A stretch of DNA of 64,000 bases from Betaproteobacteria bacterium (GTDB lineage Bacteria > Pseudomonadota > Gammaproteobacteria > Burkholderiales > SG8-39), in contig JACPYS010000006.1 in assembly GCA_016195915.1 (NCBI GenBank), positions 1 through 64,000 of the forward strand. Reading direction: 5' to 3'. Each line of letters opens with the position of its first letter. The stretch's first letter is position 1. A program made the translations under genes and the position numbers. A model generated the notes under the pieces. That model was given only the letters and a program-made list of their open reading frames with translations. It did not search any database and was not told where the DNA came from. Shown piece by piece: positions 45,599-56,924 of this stretch.

Positions 45599-47788
45599 GT
45601 GTCAAAGACAAAGCCCCCGATTTCCAGGTATCCGGCGCGTAATCGCGGGCAGCGCCCGGCGCTGCTTCGCGCACCCGCGCAGGCGCAGCCCAGCGCTCCG
45701 CCCTCCGACGGTTACGCCGACGAGATCCGCGATGCGCTGAAGCTGGCCGCTGCTCCGCTTGCGCTCGATGAACTCATCACCAGGCTGCAACTGCAGCGGC
45801 GCGAGCGTGCGGCGTTCGACGCGGCGCTTGCGCAGCTGCAGCGCTCGGGCGAAGTGGTGCAGAACCGCGCCGGGAATCTGCTCGTTGCACAAAAGCTCGA
45901 CCTGATCCCCGGCCGGGTCATCGGTCATTCCGACGGGCACGGCTTTCTCGCGCCCGACGCAGGCGGTCCGGACCTGTTCATTCCGCCGCAGGAGATGCGC
46001 CAGGTGCTGCATGGCGACCGGGCCGCCGTGCGCGTCGCCGGCAATGATCAGCGCGGCAGGGCGATCGCCGCGATCGTCGAGGTGCTTGAGCGGGCGCATC
46101 GCCGGATTGTCGGCCGCTTGCACGCCGAGCACGGCGTGATGTTCCTGGTTCCCGACGACCGGCGCATCGCGCAGAACATCCTGGTGCCGCCGGAAGGCGC
46201 GGGGCGCGCGAAAGTGGGCCAGATCGTCACCGTCGAGGTGTTGGCACAACCATCCAAGCATGCGCAGCCGATCGGGCGGGTGGGCGAAGTGCTGGGCAAC
46301 TATGCCGATCCCGGCATGGAGATCGAAATCGCGTTGCGCAAGTTCGATCTGCCGCACGAGTTCTCGCGCAAGGCGGAGGCAGCGGCCAGGGCGCTGCCCG
46401 ACGCGTTACGCGGCGAGGACCTCAAGGGAAGGCGCGACCTGCGCGCATTGCCGCTGGTCACCATCGACGGCGAAACGGCGAAGGACTTCGACGACGCAGT
46501 GCACGCCGTGCGGGAAGGCAAAGGCTTCCGCCTGTGGGTCGCAATTGCCGATGTGAGCTACTACGTGCGCGACGGCGAAGCGCTCGACGAGGATGCACGG
46601 GAGCGCGGCACCTCGGTCTACTTCCCGCGGCGGGTGATTCCGATGCTCCCCGAAAAGCTCTCTAACGGGCTGTGCTCGCTCAATCCGGATGTGGACCGCC
46701 TGGCGATGGTGTGCGAGATGGCGATCGGGCCGAAGGGCGATGTCGCGCACTTCGAGTTCTACCCGGCCGTGATCCGCTCCCGGGCGCGGCTCACCTACAC
46801 CGAAGTGTGGGGCATGCTCTCGATGGATCAGCCGGCGCGCGGCCGCGAGGCGGTGTTTGCACTCCTCAAGACCTTGTACACGTTGTTCCATGTCCTGTTC
46901 GAGGAGCGCTCCCGACGCGGCGCGATCGATTTCGAGACCGTCGAGACGCGCATGGAATTCGACGCGAGCGGCAAGATCCTTCGCATCGTGCCCGAGGCCC
47001 GCAACGACGCGCACCGCATCATCGAAGAATGCATGCTGGCGGCCAATGTCTGCGCGGGGGATTTCCTCGTTTCGCGCGGGCACCCGGTGCTGTTCCGCGT
47101 GCACGGCGAGCCCGCGCCGGAAAAGATCGCCACGCTGCGCGAGTTTCTCGCCGAGCTCGGCCTCCAGCTCTCCGGCGGAGACACCCCGAAGCCGAAGGAC
47201 TACGCGCAGTTGCTCGAGCGCATCCGCGAGAGGCCCGATTTCACGTTGCTGCAGACCATGCTGTTGCGCTCGCTCAAGCAGGCGGTGTACAGCCCGGACA
47301 ACGCGGGACATTTCGGCCTCGCCTTCGAAGCCTACGTGCACTTCACCTCGCCGATCCGGCGCTACCCGGACCTGATGGTGCACCGCGCGATCAAGGCTTG
47401 CCTTGCGAACCGTCGTTACGAGGGTGTCGACTGGGAGGCGCTCGGCCGCCACTGCTCGGAAACCGAGCGGCGCGCCGACGATGCGGGCCGCGACGTCGAG
47501 AATTGGCTCAAGTGCTGGTACATGCAGGACCGGGTGAACGATGTGTTCGAAGGACGCGTGAGCGGCGTGACCGGGTTCGGATTATTCGTGACGCTGGACG
47601 ATTATTTCGTCGACGGCCTGGTGCATATTTCCGAGCTGGGGCGGGACTATTTCCGCTTCGAACCGGCCCGCCATGAACTGCTGGGCGAGCGCACCGGCAA
47701 GCGCTACCGGCTCGCCGATCGCATGAAAGTGAAGCTGGTACGCGTGGATCTCGAAACACGCCGCATGGATTTCCTGCCCGCGCAATGA
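45599..47788 (+). CDS. rnr: ribonuclease R
   Basis: RNB domain [37 protein letters not shown]1 domain at C-terminus; precedes rlmB. Confidence 0.95.
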   Translation: MSKTKPPISRYPARNRGQRPALLRAPAQAQPSAPPSDGYADEIRDALKLAAAPLALDELITRLQLQRRERAAFDAALAQLQRSGEVVQNRAGNLLVAQKLDLIPGRVIGHSDGHGFLAPDAGGPDLFIPPQEMRQVLHGDRAAVRVAGNDQRGRAIAAIVEVLERAHRRIVGRLHAEHGVMFLVPDDRRIAQNILVPPEGAGRAKVGQIVTVEVLAQPSKHAQPIGRVGEVLGNYADPGMEIEIALRKFDLPHEFSRKAEAAARALPDALRGEDLKGRRDLRALPLVTIDGETAKDFDDAVHAVREGKGFRLWVAIADVSYYVRDGEALDEDARERGTSVYFPRRVIPMLPEKLSNGLCSLNPDVDRLAMVCEMAIGPKGDVAHFEFYPAVIRSRARLTYTEVWGMLSMDQPARGREAVFALLKTLYTLFHVLFEERSRRGAIDFETVETRMEFDASGKILRIVPEARNDAHRIIEECMLAANVCAGDFLVSRGHPVLFRVHGEPAPEKIATLREFLAELGLQLSGGDTPKPKDYAQLLERIRERPDFTLLQTMLLRSLKQAVYSPDNAGHFGLAFEAYVHFTSPIRRYPDLMVHRAIKACLANRRYEGVDWEALGRHCSETERRADDAGRDVENWLKCWYMQDRVNDVFEGRVSGVTGFGLFVTLDDYFVDGLVHISELGRDYFRFEPARHELLGERTGKRYRLADRMKVKLVRVDLETRRMDFLPAQ

Positions 47789-48537
47789 GAAAGAGGGAAG
47801 CCCGCGTCGTGCTGGGGTTTCACGCGGTGCTGGCGCGGCTGCGCTCGGAGCCGGCGTCGATTCTGGAAATCTTCGTGGATGAAACGCGTCAGGATGCGCG
47901 GGTCAAGGACCTGCTCGCGATTTCCGAGCGGGCCGGTGTGCGGTTGATGCGCGTGCCGGCGAAGCGATTGGACGGTTTCTACGGCGGTGGCCGGCATCAG
48001 GGTGTGGCGGCTCGGATCGAGGTCCGCAACGCCGGCGAGAGCATCGACGAAGTGCTGGAGGAACTTTCGGTTCCGGCGCTCCTTCTGGTGCTCGACGGCG
48101 TTACCGACCCGCACAATCTCGGCGCCTGCCTGCGGGTAGCGAACGCGGCTGGCGCGCATGCGGTAGTCGCGCCCAAGGACCGCGCGGTGGGCGTGACCCC
48201 GGTGGTGTCCAAGGTGGCGAGCGGCGCAGCCGAAGCCACGCCCTACCTCATGGTGACCAACCTGGCGCGCACTCTGGGCGAGATCAAGGAGCGCAACATC
48301 TGGGTGGCGGGCGCCGATTCGAACGCCGCGCAGGACATCTATTCCGCCGACCTGCCCGAGGCGATCGCCTGGGTCCTGGGGGCCGAAGGCGCAGGGATGC
48401 GGCGCCTGACGAGAGAGACTTGCGACCTGCTGGTGCGCATTCCCATGGGCGGGCAGGTCGAAAGTCTGAACGTATCGGTCGCCGCCGGGGTCTGCCTGTT
48501 CGAGAGCGTCCGGCGCCGGGCCTTGCGTAAGTCGTAG
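47785..48537 (+). CDS. rlmB: 23S rRNA (guanosine-2'-O)-methyltransferase RlmB
   Basis: SpoU signature [73 protein letters not shown]. Confidence 0.95.
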   Translation: MRKREARVVLGFHAVLARLRSEPASILEIFVDETRQDARVKDLLAISERAGVRLMRVPAKRLDGFYGGGRHQGVAARIEVRNAGESIDEVLEELSVPALLLVLDGVTDPHNLGACLRVANAAGAHAVVAPKDRAVGVTPVVSKVASGAAEATPYLMVTNLARTLGEIKERNIWVAGADSNAAQDIYSADLPEAIAWVLGAEGAGMRRLTRETCDLLVRIPMGGQVESLNVSVAAGVCLFESVRRRALRKS

Positions 48538-48644
48538 ATTTTCCGTAGAATTCGCGCCCTTCCGCAATAGCGGAACTTCCTTGCCGCACCGTCTGCTCGC
48601 ATGGCGGGTGGCCCGATCGAGCAACAAGCCCACAAGGAGAGTGC

Positions 48645-49049
48645 ATGCGACATTACGAAGTGTGTTTCATCGTCCATCCGGACCAGAGCGAGCAGGTGCC
48701 CGCGATGGTCGAGCGCTATCGCGGCATCGTCACGGCGCGCAACGGAATCATTCACCGCCTCGAGGACTGGGGCCGCCGCCAGCTCGCCTACACGCTCGCC
48801 AAGGTGCACAAGGCCCACTACGTGCTCATGAACATCGAGTGCGACCAGGCGGCGCTCGATGAACTTTCGAACGCTTTCCGCTTCAACGATGCGGTGCTGC
48901 GGCACCTCGTGGTGAAGATGAAGGGCCCGGTGACGACGCCTTCCCCGATGATGAAGGAAGAGAAGTCGCGCTCGATGATGGAAGGCCGCGGCGGCGAACC
49001 GGCGCGCGAATCGACGCGTGAGCGTTTCGAGGCCCCGGGCGCGGCTTGA
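48645..49049 (+). CDS. rpsF: 30S ribosomal protein S6
   Basis: [66 protein letters not shown]. Confidence 0.97.
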   Translation: MRHYEVCFIVHPDQSEQVPAMVERYRGIVTARNGIIHRLEDWGRRQLAYTLAKVHKAHYVLMNIECDQAALDELSNAFRFNDAVLRHLVVKMKGPVTTPSPMMKEEKSRSMMEGRGGEPARESTRERFEAPGAA

Positions 49050-49366
49050 GCGCCGGGACGCAAGGCGCCAATCGGCTCGAACTGGAGGGGACGCTCGCTG
49101 AACGGGGAACGCTGCGCCATACGCCGGCCGGGGTGCCCGTGATCGAGTTTCGCATCGCGCACCAGTCGGAAAGCCCGGAAGCGGGCGCCCGGCGCAAGGT
49201 GCGTGCGGAAGTTCCCGCCCTGGCGTTCGAATCCACCGCGAGGTTGATCGCAACTCAGGCATTGGGTACCCGCATCAAGGCGAGCGGATTTTTGTGCGAA
49301 AGAAGCCGCAGATCCAAGGCACTCGTGATGCACGTCAATGACATCGAATTCATGCAAGGAGAATAG
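49046..49366 (+). CDS. priB: primosomal replication protein N
   Basis: [38 protein letters not shown] overlap with rpsF, upstream of rpsR. Confidence 0.93.
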   Translation: MSAGTQGANRLELEGTLAERGTLRHTPAGVPVIEFRIAHQSESPEAGARRKVRAEVPALAFESTARLIATQALGTRIKASGFLCERSRRSKALVMHVNDIEFMQGE

Positions 49367-49368
49367 AC

Positions 49369-49665
49369 ATGCCGCCACCACGCAGAGGCAAGGGAAAGGG
49401 CAAAGGGAAGTTTGCCAAGAAAGACCGGAAGGACCGCGGACAGCGCGCGTTGTTCAAGCGGCGCAAGTTCTGCCGCTTCACGGCCGAGAAGATCGATTGG
49501 ATCGATTACAAGGACGTCGGCATCCTGAAGGACTTCGTGAACGAAAACGGCAAGATCATTCCGGCGCGCATTACCGGCACCAAGGCCGGTTTTCAGCGCC
49601 AGCTCTCGGACGCGATCAAGCGCGCGCGCTTTCTCGCGCTGATGCCGTTCACCGACCTGCACTGA
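49369..49665 (+). CDS. rpsR: 30S ribosomal protein S18
   Basis: [64 protein letters not shown]. Confidence 0.97.
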   Translation: MPPPRRGKGKGKGKFAKKDRKDRGQRALFKRRKFCRFTAEKIDWIDYKDVGILKDFVNENGKIIPARITGTKAGFQRQLSDAIKRARFLALMPFTDLH

Positions 49666-49677
49666 AGGAGAGCCGCC

Positions 49678-50127
49678 ATGCAAGTGATCCTGATGGAAAA
49701 GCTGGCCAACCTCGGCAATCTCGGCGACGTGGTCAAGGTAAAGGACGGCTACGCGCGCAATTTCCTCATTCCCCACGGCAAGGCCAAGAGGGCCACGGAA
49801 GCCAATCTGAAGGCCTTCGAAACGCGGCGCGCCGATCTGGAGAAGGCGCAAGCCGATCTTCTGGTGAAGGCGCAGGAGCGCGGCGCAAAGCTCGACGGAT
49901 TGATGCTGCAGATCACGCAGAAGGCGGGCGTAGACGGGCGGCTGTTCGGTTCGGTGACCAATTACGACATCGTCGCGGCGCTGCAAAAACAAGGCTTCGA
50001 GGTCGAGCGCGCGCAGGTGCGCATGCCCGCGGGTCCGCTCAAGCAGGTCGGCGATCACGACATCGCGGTCGCCTTGCACACCGATGTGGTGGTGCACATC
50101 AAGATCTCGGTTCTCGGCGAGATCTGA
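49678..50127 (+). CDS. rplI: 50S ribosomal protein L9
   Basis: [40 protein letters not shown]. Confidence 0.97.
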   Translation: MQVILMEKLANLGNLGDVVKVKDGYARNFLIPHGKAKRATEANLKAFETRRADLEKAQADLLVKAQERGAKLDGLMLQITQKAGVDGRLFGSVTNYDIVAALQKQGFEVERAQVRMPAGPLKQVGDHDIAVALHTDVVVHIKISVLGEI

Positions 50128-50155
50128 TTCTTAACGGAAATAAAATTCGATCCCG

Positions 50156-50182
50156 AACGGGCTGGCAACGGCCCGTTTTTGT
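50156..50182 (+). terminator. rho-independent terminator after rplI
   Basis: AACGGGC-tggcaacg-GCCCGTT followed by TTTTGTTT. Confidence 0.8.
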
Positions 50183-50203
50183 TTCTATGATGGCTGTCCT
50201 TCC

Positions 50204-51616
50204 ATGGCACGTATCCAGAACACGGCAGCCTTTCCCCAGGGTCGCGGCGAGGCCGCGGATCCCCAGCTGCTCGCGCTCAGGGTGCCGCCGCACTCGGTCG
50301 AGGCGGAGCAGTCGCTGCTGGGCGGCTTGCTGCTCGACAATCAGGCCTGGGACAAGATCGCCGACCGGGTCGCAGCCGAGGATTTTTACCGCGACGACCA
50401 TCGCCGCATCTACAGGCACATCAGCGCGCTGATCGAGAAGGGACGACCCGCCGACATCGTGACGGTCGGAGACTCGGTCGACAGCAGCGAGGACAAGGAT
50501 AAGACCGGCGGAAATGCCTACCTCGCCGCGCTCGCGCAGAACACCCCCAGTGCCGCCAATATCCGGCGCTATGCGGAGGTGGTGCGGGATCGCGCGGTGC
50601 TGCGGCGGCTGATCCAGGTCAGCGGCGAAATCGCGGAATCGGCGCTGAGCCCTTGCGGCAGGGAAACCGCGCAGGTGCTCGACGAGGCGGAGACGCGCAT
50701 ATTCGAAATTGCGGAGTCCGGCAGTCGCGGCAAGCAGGGCTTCGTCGAGATCCATCCTTTGCTCGCACAGGTGATGGAGCGTATCGACGTGCTCTATCAC
50801 AGCGACAATCCCTCCGACGTCACCGGCGTGCCGACCGGATTTCACGATCTGGACCAAAAGACCGCCGGCCTCCAGCCGGGCGATCTGGTGATCGTTGCGG
50901 GACGTCCCTCGATGGGCAAGACCGCATTCGCGCTCAATGTCGCCGAGCATGTCGCGGTCGACAACGGCCTGCCGGTGGCGATCTTCTCGATGGAAATGGG
51001 CGGCACCCAACTTGCGATGCGCATGCTCGGCTCGATCGGGCGCCTGGACCAGCATCGCGTGCGCACCGGGCGGCTCACCGACGAGGACTGGCAGAAGCTC
51101 ACCCACTCGGTGTCGAAACTGCACGGCGCGCCGATCTTCATCGACGAAACCGCGGCGCTCAACGCGCTTGAACTTCGCGCCCGTGCGCGGCGGCTCAGGC
51201 GCCAGTGCAGCAAGCTCGGTTTGGTGGTGGTGGACTACCTGCAATTGATGTCGGCGAGCTCGCAGGGGGAGAACCGCGCGACCGAAATTTCCGAGATCTC
51301 GCGTTCGCTCAAGGCGCTCGCCAAGGAATTGGAAGTGCCGGTGGTCGCGATCTCGCAGCTCAACCGGGCACTCGAGCAGCGCCCCAACAAGCGTCCGATG
51401 ATGTCGGACCTGCGTGAATCGGGCGCGATCGAGCAGGATGCCGACCTGATTCTGTTCATCTACCGCGACGAGGTTTACAACCCGGAATCGCCGGACAAAG
51501 GCGTGGCCGAAATCATCATCGGCAAACAGAGGAACGGCCCGATCGGCACGGTCAAGCTCACGTTCCTCGGCGAGTACACCCGCTTCGAGAACTTTGCATC
51601 CTCCGGCGGCTACTGA
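50204..51616 (+). CDS. dnaB: replicative DNA helicase DnaB
   Basis: VPPHSVEAEQSLLGGLLLDN, LVIVAGRPSMGKTAFALNVAEHVA, MSDLRESGAIEQDADLILFIYRDEVY. Confidence 0.97.
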   Translation: MARIQNTAAFPQGRGEAADPQLLALRVPPHSVEAEQSLLGGLLLDNQAWDKIADRVAAEDFYRDDHRRIYRHISALIEKGRPADIVTVGDSVDSSEDKDKTGGNAYLAALAQNTPSAANIRRYAEVVRDRAVLRRLIQVSGEIAESALSPCGRETAQVLDEAETRIFEIAESGSRGKQGFVEIHPLLAQVMERIDVLYHSDNPSDVTGVPTGFHDLDQKTAGLQPGDLVIVAGRPSMGKTAFALNVAEHVAVDNGLPVAIFSMEMGGTQLAMRMLGSIGRLDQHRVRTGRLTDEDWQKLTHSVSKLHGAPIFIDETAALNALELRARARRLRRQCSKLGLVVVDYLQLMSASSQGENRATEISEISRSLKALAKELEVPVVAISQLNRALEQRPNKRPMMSDLRESGAIEQDADLILFIYRDEVYNPESPDKGVAEIIIGKQRNGPIGTVKLTFLGEYTRFENFASSGGY

Positions 51617-51713
51617 TACCGCCCGTTTCCGGCTGCGTCTCGCGGCCGGCGCGACTAGCCAAATCCGCCGCGGCGCGTTTTAATGCGAACTGCCGTTTCG
51701 TCAGGAGGCTGCC

Positions 51714-51950
51714 ATGCCCGAAGCTCTGATGCCGCAAAGATCTCCTTACGCGGTGGAACTCGCTCCCGGCGATTACTGGTGGTGCGCCTGCGGGCAGTCC
51801 AGGCGACAGCCGTTCTGCGACGGCTCGCACAAGGGGGGCGCCATCAATCCGGTGAAATTCACGGTGAGCGAGGCGAAGAAAGTCTGGCTGTGCGGCTGCA
51901 AGCGCACCGGCGGGCAGCCGTTCTGCGACGGCACGCACTCCAAGCTGTAG
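51714..51950 (+). CDS. CDGSH iron-sulfur domain protein (two motifs)
   Basis: CACGQSRRQPFCDGSHKG and CGCKRTGGQPFCDGTHSKL. Confidence 0.93.
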   Translation: MPEALMPQRSPYAVELAPGDYWWCACGQSRRQPFCDGSHKGGAINPVKFTVSEAKKVWLCGCKRTGGQPFCDGTHSKL

Positions 51951-51955
51951 GCGAC

Positions 51956-52912
51956 CTACGAGGCGTTTGCGGCAGTCCGGTGGGTCGATCCAGGGACCGA
52001 GTGCAGGGGGTCGGAAACGTCCATGAAAAGGTTGATGTAATGGCTGATACTGCCGGCGCTGTCCCTGATCGTGGAAATGCTGCGCCATTCGCGATACAGA
52101 TTTGAATCCTTGCGCCGGCACCAGGATGTTCCTGACCAGTATCCCCGGTGCGCGAGCGCGTCGCGCATTTCGTCGTAGTACTCCGCCGGTTGAAGGGCAA
52201 GTCGAAACTCCGACTCGGGCTTGCCGACGACATCGTCCGCGCTGTACCCCGTGACCTTCGTGAACGCGCGATTGACCGAGAGGATCAGTCCGTTGCCGGA
52301 GACGATCATCGTGGCCTCGGTCATGTTCTCGAACGCATTCGCCTGGATGGCGAGCGCTTTCGCCCCTTCGCGCAACGCTTCGCGCGCGTCACGCAACTTG
52401 CGGTATTGCGCGAACACGATATTGCCAAGGCCGACCACGTACGCGGAGACGCCGACGAGGCACATCGCGGTAACGGCGACTGACGTATCCGGCGAAAAAC
52501 GGAATCCGGCCGCGAACCCCCAGGCGAGTGCTCCGCAGGCGTATGCAAGCATCGCCAGGATGGCGCCCCGCGCACCGCGATTGATCGCGTTGTTCAGCGT
52601 GGTCCCCACGAACAGGGTAAACGCGATCCATATCGGGAACTCGAGCGCGGCTGCCCAGATTCCGACCAAGACGGAGTCGAGCCTCAGGTTGAGCATCTCG
52701 GCTTCCAGCGAATTCCGCGCGCTGCACGCACGCCAGAAGATCAGATGCGGGTAAACCAGGAACTGTGCAACGAGAAGCACCCATGCGGTAACGCCGTAAC
52801 CGTGTTCCCACACGTGCAGGCCGATGATGAAGAACAGGGCGCAGTAGGCGCTCGCGCGCACCTGGTAGTAAATGCGTACCAGCCGGTGGTATTTGTTGCC
52901 GGTTTTCTCCAT
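51956..52912 (-). CDS. MASE2-like membrane sensor with PAS domain, no output domain
   Basis: N-terminal multi-TM region resembling MASE2; PAS NAFENMTEATMIVSGNGLILSVNRAFTKVTGYSADDVVGKPESEF; stops after PAS. Confidence 0.7.
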   Translation of the reverse strand: MEKTGNKYHRLVRIYYQVRASAYCALFFIIGLHVWEHGYGVTAWVLLVAQFLVYPHLIFWRACSARNSLEAEMLNLRLDSVLVGIWAAALEFPIWIAFTLFVGTTLNNAINRGARGAILAMLAYACGALAWGFAAGFRFSPDTSVAVTAMCLVGVSAYVVGLGNIVFAQYRKLRDAREALREGAKALAIQANAFENMTEATMIVSGNGLILSVNRAFTKVTGYSADDVVGKPESEFRLALQPAEYYDEMRDALAHRGYWSGTSWCRRKDSNLYREWRSISTIRDSAGSISHYINLFMDVSDPLHSVPGSTHRTAANAS

Positions 52913-52981
52913 GGGCTGTCTATCGTCGCTACCGGCTCCTCCCCGAGCAGGATCTGCCTGACTTTGAGCGCGCGATGAGCG

Positions 52982-53815
52982 CTATTTCTTCTCAGCGCTC
53001 CAGCGCGCTTCCTTGCCGTCGTCGCTTCTGACCGAGCCTTCCATGCGCACCCCCGTCACGCGGCCGGTGAACTGGTGTCGCGTTCCGGCGTTGTCGACGT
53101 AGGCGAAGCGGATGCTGAAACCGCTCAGCTGGGGTTCGCGCAGTCCGGCGCTGAGCGCGCCAAGGCGGATCGTGCCCTCGATCTTCTGGTAGCGCTGGTC
53201 GAAGCTCAGTTCGTAGGACTGGTTGTTGAGCGCGGCCTTCCACCCTCCGCCCACGTTCGCGGGCACGATCCACAGGTAGGCATTGCGGCCGTCCAGAGAG
53301 GAGGTCTCATCCGGCTGCCAATCTTCCATGTTGAAGGAATGCGACACCACGCGCGTGCCCGGCTTCATCGCCAGGATGGTCGGGCGCAGCTTGAGATTCA
53401 GGTTCGGCAACAGGTACATGGTGAGCACCGTTGCCTGGCTGAAGTCGGTGGCGAATATGTCCGCCTGCATGAACTTCGCCTTGCCGGCGACTCCTTCCTT
53501 CTCAGCGTTGCGCTGCGCCAGCCTGACCATGTCCGGGTTGTACTCGATGCCGGTGCTCCTGGCGCCGAATTTCTTTGCCGCTGCGATCGCGATGCGGCCG
53601 TCGCCCGCGCCCAGATCCATCACGTAGTCGTTGGCGGTGGTTTGCGCCATGCGCAGCATGCGCTCGACGATCTCGTCGGGCGTGGGTACCCAGATCACGT
53701 CCTTGCCCTGCTGGCCGATCTGGGGCTGAAAATCCTTTTTGTCCTGGGCGGCCGCGCCCCCCGCAAGCGCGGCGACGGCGAGGGCGAGCAGAAAACGCGA
53801 TGCAATGGAAAGCAT
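52982..53815 (-). CDS. class I SAM-dependent methyltransferase with predicted signal peptide
   Basis: N-terminal MLSIASRFLLALAVAALAGGAAAQ; PTPDEIVERMLRMAQTTANDYVMDLGAGDGRIAIAAAKKFGARSTGIEYNPDMVRLA. Confidence 0.82.
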   Translation of the reverse strand: MLSIASRFLLALAVAALAGGAAAQDKKDFQPQIGQQGKDVIWVPTPDEIVERMLRMAQTTANDYVMDLGAGDGRIAIAAAKKFGARSTGIEYNPDMVRLAQRNAEKEGVAGKAKFMQADIFATDFSQATVLTMYLLPNLNLKLRPTILAMKPGTRVVSHSFNMEDWQPDETSSLDGRNAYLWIVPANVGGGWKAALNNQSYELSFDQRYQKIEGTIRLGALSAGLREPQLSGFSIRFAYVDNAGTRHQFTGRVTGVRMEGSVRSDDGKEARWSAEKK

Positions 53816-53871
53816 GAAATCCTCTCGATAGTTGCAGAAAAAAGCTCCGCTCGCGGAGCGCGGGCGCCAGC

Positions 53872-55401
53872 TTACAGCACTTCGGCAGCGTGGTCTGCGA
53901 GGCGCGAACGTTCGCCGCGGGTGAGTGTCAGGTGGCCCGAATGCGACCAGTCCTTGAATCGGTCCACGACATAGGTCAGCCCCGAACTTCCCTCGGTCAG
54001 GTAGGGCGTGTCGATCTGCGCAATGTTACCCAGGCACACCACCTTGGTTCCCGGGCCGGCGCGCGTGATCAGCGTCTTCATCTGCTTGGGCGTCAGATTC
54101 TGCGCCTCATCGATGATGAGGAACTTGCTGATGAAGGTGCGGCCGCGCATGAAGTTGAGCGACTTGATGCGGATGCGCGAGCGCACCAGGTCGCGCGTCG
54201 CCGCGCGGCCCCATTCGCCTCCCGATGCATCGGTCGCGTTGAGCACGTCGAGATTGTCCTCGAGCGCGCCCATCCAGGGCGTCATCTTTTCCTCCTCGGT
54301 ACCGGGCAGGAAGCCGATGTCCTCGCCCAGCGGGACCGTGACGCGCGTGACGATGATTTCGTTGTAGCGTTTCTCGTCGAGCACCTGCGTGAGCGCCGCG
54401 GCGAGCGTCATCAGCGTCTTGCCGGTGCCCGCCTGGCCCGCGAGCGTGATGAAATCGACCGACGGATTCATCAGCAGGTTGAGCGCGAAGTTCTGCTCCC
54501 GGTTGCGCGCGTTGATGCCCCACACGCTGTTTTTCGCGTGGCTGTAGTCGCGCAGTGTTTCGAGCACCGCGATGCGGCCCGAGATCTCCTTCACCAGCGC
54601 GTACAGCGGCCGGTCGCCCGACTCGTCGTAGACGAATTCGTTCAGGTGCAGTTGCGGCACCAGCGGCCCGCGCACGCGGTAATAGGTGTGGCCGTCCTTC
54701 TTCCACGATTCCATGTCCTTGCCGTGCGTGTCCCAGAAGTCCGTGCCGAGCCGGCGCGCACCCGTATACAGCAGGTCAGTGTCCTCCAGGACCTTGTCGT
54801 TGTAGTAATCCTCGGCGGCGAGACCCAGCGCACGGGCCTTGATCCGCATGTTGATGTCCTTCGAAACCAGGATCACCTGGCGCTGCGGCTCGCGCCCCTG
54901 CAGATGGCGCACCACCGACAGGATCTGGTTGTCCGTCTTGCCTATCGCGAGGGTTGCAGGCAGTTCGCCGTTGACCGCTTCCGTCTGCAGGAACAGGCGC
55001 CCGGCCGGCGCTTCGCCGGCCCGTGGCGTGAGCGCGATGCCCGCCCGGATATCGGCTGCGGTGCTGCCCGCCACACTCGAAACGATCTCGTCGAGAAACC
55101 GGCTTGCCTGGCGCGCATTGCGGGCGACGTCGGACAGTCCCTTCTTGTTCGAATCGAGTTCCTCCAGCGTGCCGATCGGCAGGAACACGTCATGCTCCTC
55201 GAAACGGAACAGGCTGGTGGGATCGTGCATCAGGACATTGGTGTCCAGCACGAAGAGTTTTGCCAGGGTTTTCGCGGATTTCCTGGAACGGGATCGCCTG
55301 GTCATGTGCGCGGAGGAGGGCGGGGCGGAAGGCTCGACGGCGTCTTCGGATGCGGCGTCCGCAGGATCGGAATCGAGCGGGCGGTCAGAGGGTCTTAACA
55401 A
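53872..55401 (-). CDS. phoH: PhoH family protein (PIN + PhoH ATPase)
   Basis: PIN KLFVLDTNVLMHDPTSLFRFEEHDVFLPI; FITLAGQAGTGKTLMTLAAAL; FLIIDEAQNLTPKQMKTLITRAGPGTKVVCLGNIAQID. Confidence 0.93.
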   Translation of the reverse strand: MLRPSDRPLDSDPADAASEDAVEPSAPPSSAHMTRRSRSRKSAKTLAKLFVLDTNVLMHDPTSLFRFEEHDVFLPIGTLEELDSNKKGLSDVARNARQASRFLDEIVSSVAGSTAADIRAGIALTPRAGEAPAGRLFLQTEAVNGELPATLAIGKTDNQILSVVRHLQGREPQRQVILVSKDINMRIKARALGLAAEDYYNDKVLEDTDLLYTGARRLGTDFWDTHGKDMESWKKDGHTYYRVRGPLVPQLHLNEFVYDESGDRPLYALVKEISGRIAVLETLRDYSHAKNSVWGINARNREQNFALNLLMNPSVDFITLAGQAGTGKTLMTLAAALTQVLDEKRYNEIIVTRVTVPLGEDIGFLPGTEEEKMTPWMGALEDNLDVLNATDASGGEWGRAATRDLVRSRIRIKSLNFMRGRTFISKFLIIDEAQNLTPKQMKTLITRAGPGTKVVCLGNIAQIDTPYLTEGSSGLTYVVDRFKDWSHSGHLTLTRGERSRLADHAAEVL

Positions 55402-55840
55402 AATCGAGTACCTCCTCTACATGGCCGGGGACCTTCACGCCGCGCCACTCGCGCGCCAGCACGCCCTTGCCATCGATGACGAACGTGCTGCGCTCGATGC
55501 CGCGGACTTTCTTGCCGTACATGCTTTTCATTTTGATCACGCCGAACTGGCCGCACACGAACTCTTCCGTGTCAGAGAGCAGATCGAAGGGAAATCCCAG
55601 CTTCGACTTGAACCCTTCGTGCGAGCGCACCGTGTCGCGCGAAATGCCGAACACCTCGCAGCCGGCAGCGCGAAAATCCGGGTGCAGGTCGCGGAAGCGC
55701 ATGCCTTCCGTGGTGCAACCGGGCGTGTTGTCCTTCGGGTAGAAATAAAGCACCAGCTTCTTGCCGCGCTGGTCCGAGAGCTTGAACGCGGCGCCGCCGG
55801 TGGAGGGAAGGGAGAAGTCCTTGACGGGTCTATTCGGCAT
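55385..55840 (-). CDS. bcp: thioredoxin-dependent peroxiredoxin (Bcp/PrxQ)
   Basis: LVLYFYPKDNTPGCTTEGMRFRDL. Confidence 0.93.
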   Translation of the reverse strand: MPNRPVKDFSLPSTGGAAFKLSDQRGKKLVLYFYPKDNTPGCTTEGMRFRDLHPDFRAAGCEVFGISRDTVRSHEGFKSKLGFPFDLLSDTEEFVCGQFGVIKMKSMYGKKVRGIERSTFVIDGKGVLAREWRGVKVPGHVEEVLDFVKTL

Positions 55841-56089
55841 CCCTGGGGCGTGGAGTGCTAAAACACCTTCTCAAAAAACCGCCGTAACGCCTTCATTGAA
55901 CATAACTTTTATTTCGAGCGCAAGCGCTATTTTTTCGCGCACGTGGGAGAAATATAAAGCCATGAATTAAAAGAAGTTTCATCATCAACCCGGTTGACAG
56001 GTGATCCCATCAGCTGAAACCACGGTGCGGAACGGGCAGCGCCACCGCGGGGCTGGTTGGAGGGTGCGGCGTCGGCGTTTGCCTAGGCT

Positions 56090-56461
56090 CTAGGAACGCG
56101 CGACGAGCGCAACGCCAACAATGATCACGCCGATGCCCAGCATGCGCATCGGCGTAACCGCTTCGCCAAGCAGCCACCAGGCGAGCGCCGCGTTCAGCGC
56201 AAACCCGATCGAGAGCATCGGATAGGCCACGCTCACCTCCATGCGGGTGAGCCCGAGGATCCACACCACGAGGCTCACCGCGTAACATCCGGTGCCGGCG
56301 AGGATGCGTGGCTCAAGCGCGAAGCGGAGAGTCGCGGCGAAAATCGCGTCGGAGTCGAGCGCAACCGGGCCGATCACGTTTGCTCCTGCCTTGAGCAACA
56401 GCTGCGCGCAGGTGCCGAGCAGGATAGCCACCAGGATCAGGCCGAAGCTCGCGCCCGCCAT
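56090..56461 (-). CDS. EamA/SMR-like small membrane transporter
   Basis: MAGASFGLILVAILLGTCAQLLLKAGANVIG...MEVSVAYPMLSIGFALNAALAWWLLGEAVTPMRMLGIGVIIVGVALVAR. Confidence 0.82.
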   Translation of the reverse strand: MAGASFGLILVAILLGTCAQLLLKAGANVIGPVALDSDAIFAATLRFALEPRILAGTGCYAVSLVVWILGLTRMEVSVAYPMLSIGFALNAALAWWLLGEAVTPMRMLGIGVIIVGVALVARS

Positions 56462-56463
56462 CG

Positions 56464-56868
56464 TCAGTCGAACAGCAGGGCCGCGGCGACCTTGCGCGAT
56501 TCGGCCATCAGGATGTTGTAAGTGCGGCAGGCCGCATGGAGATCCATCACCTCCAGTCCGATACGCGCTGCGGCGAGCGGTTGCGTCAGGCGCGGGTGCG
56601 GAAAACGCAGCCGGCTGCCCGTTCCCAGCAACACCACCTCGAGCGGCAGCCGCGCGAGCGCTTCGAAGTCCTCCGGCGTGAGCTGCTCGAATCCGGCGGC
56701 GCTCCATGGAAGGATGCGCTCGGGCATCACGATCATGTTGGTTGCGTGCCGCGCGCCGTTCACGAACACGCAGCCCTGCGCGTAGCCCGTGAATGCATTG
56801 CGGCCGCCGGAATCGTCGAGATTGAATTTCAAGGCGGAAAATTCGCGTTCGGTGGTACTTGGTGGCAA
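56464..56868 (-). CDS. Mth938-like domain protein
   Basis: [66 protein letters not shown]. Confidence 0.85.
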   Translation of the reverse strand: MPPSTTEREFSALKFNLDDSGGRNAFTGYAQGCVFVNGARHATNMIVMPERILPWSAAGFEQLTPEDFEALARLPLEVVLLGTGSRLRFPHPRLTQPLAAARIGLEVMDLHAACRTYNILMAESRKVAAALLFD

Positions 56869-56924
56869 AGGCGGGGTCGCGTAAAATTCTATCCTTTTTT
56901 CGCCCCTCTTCTGCCGACGCGAGC

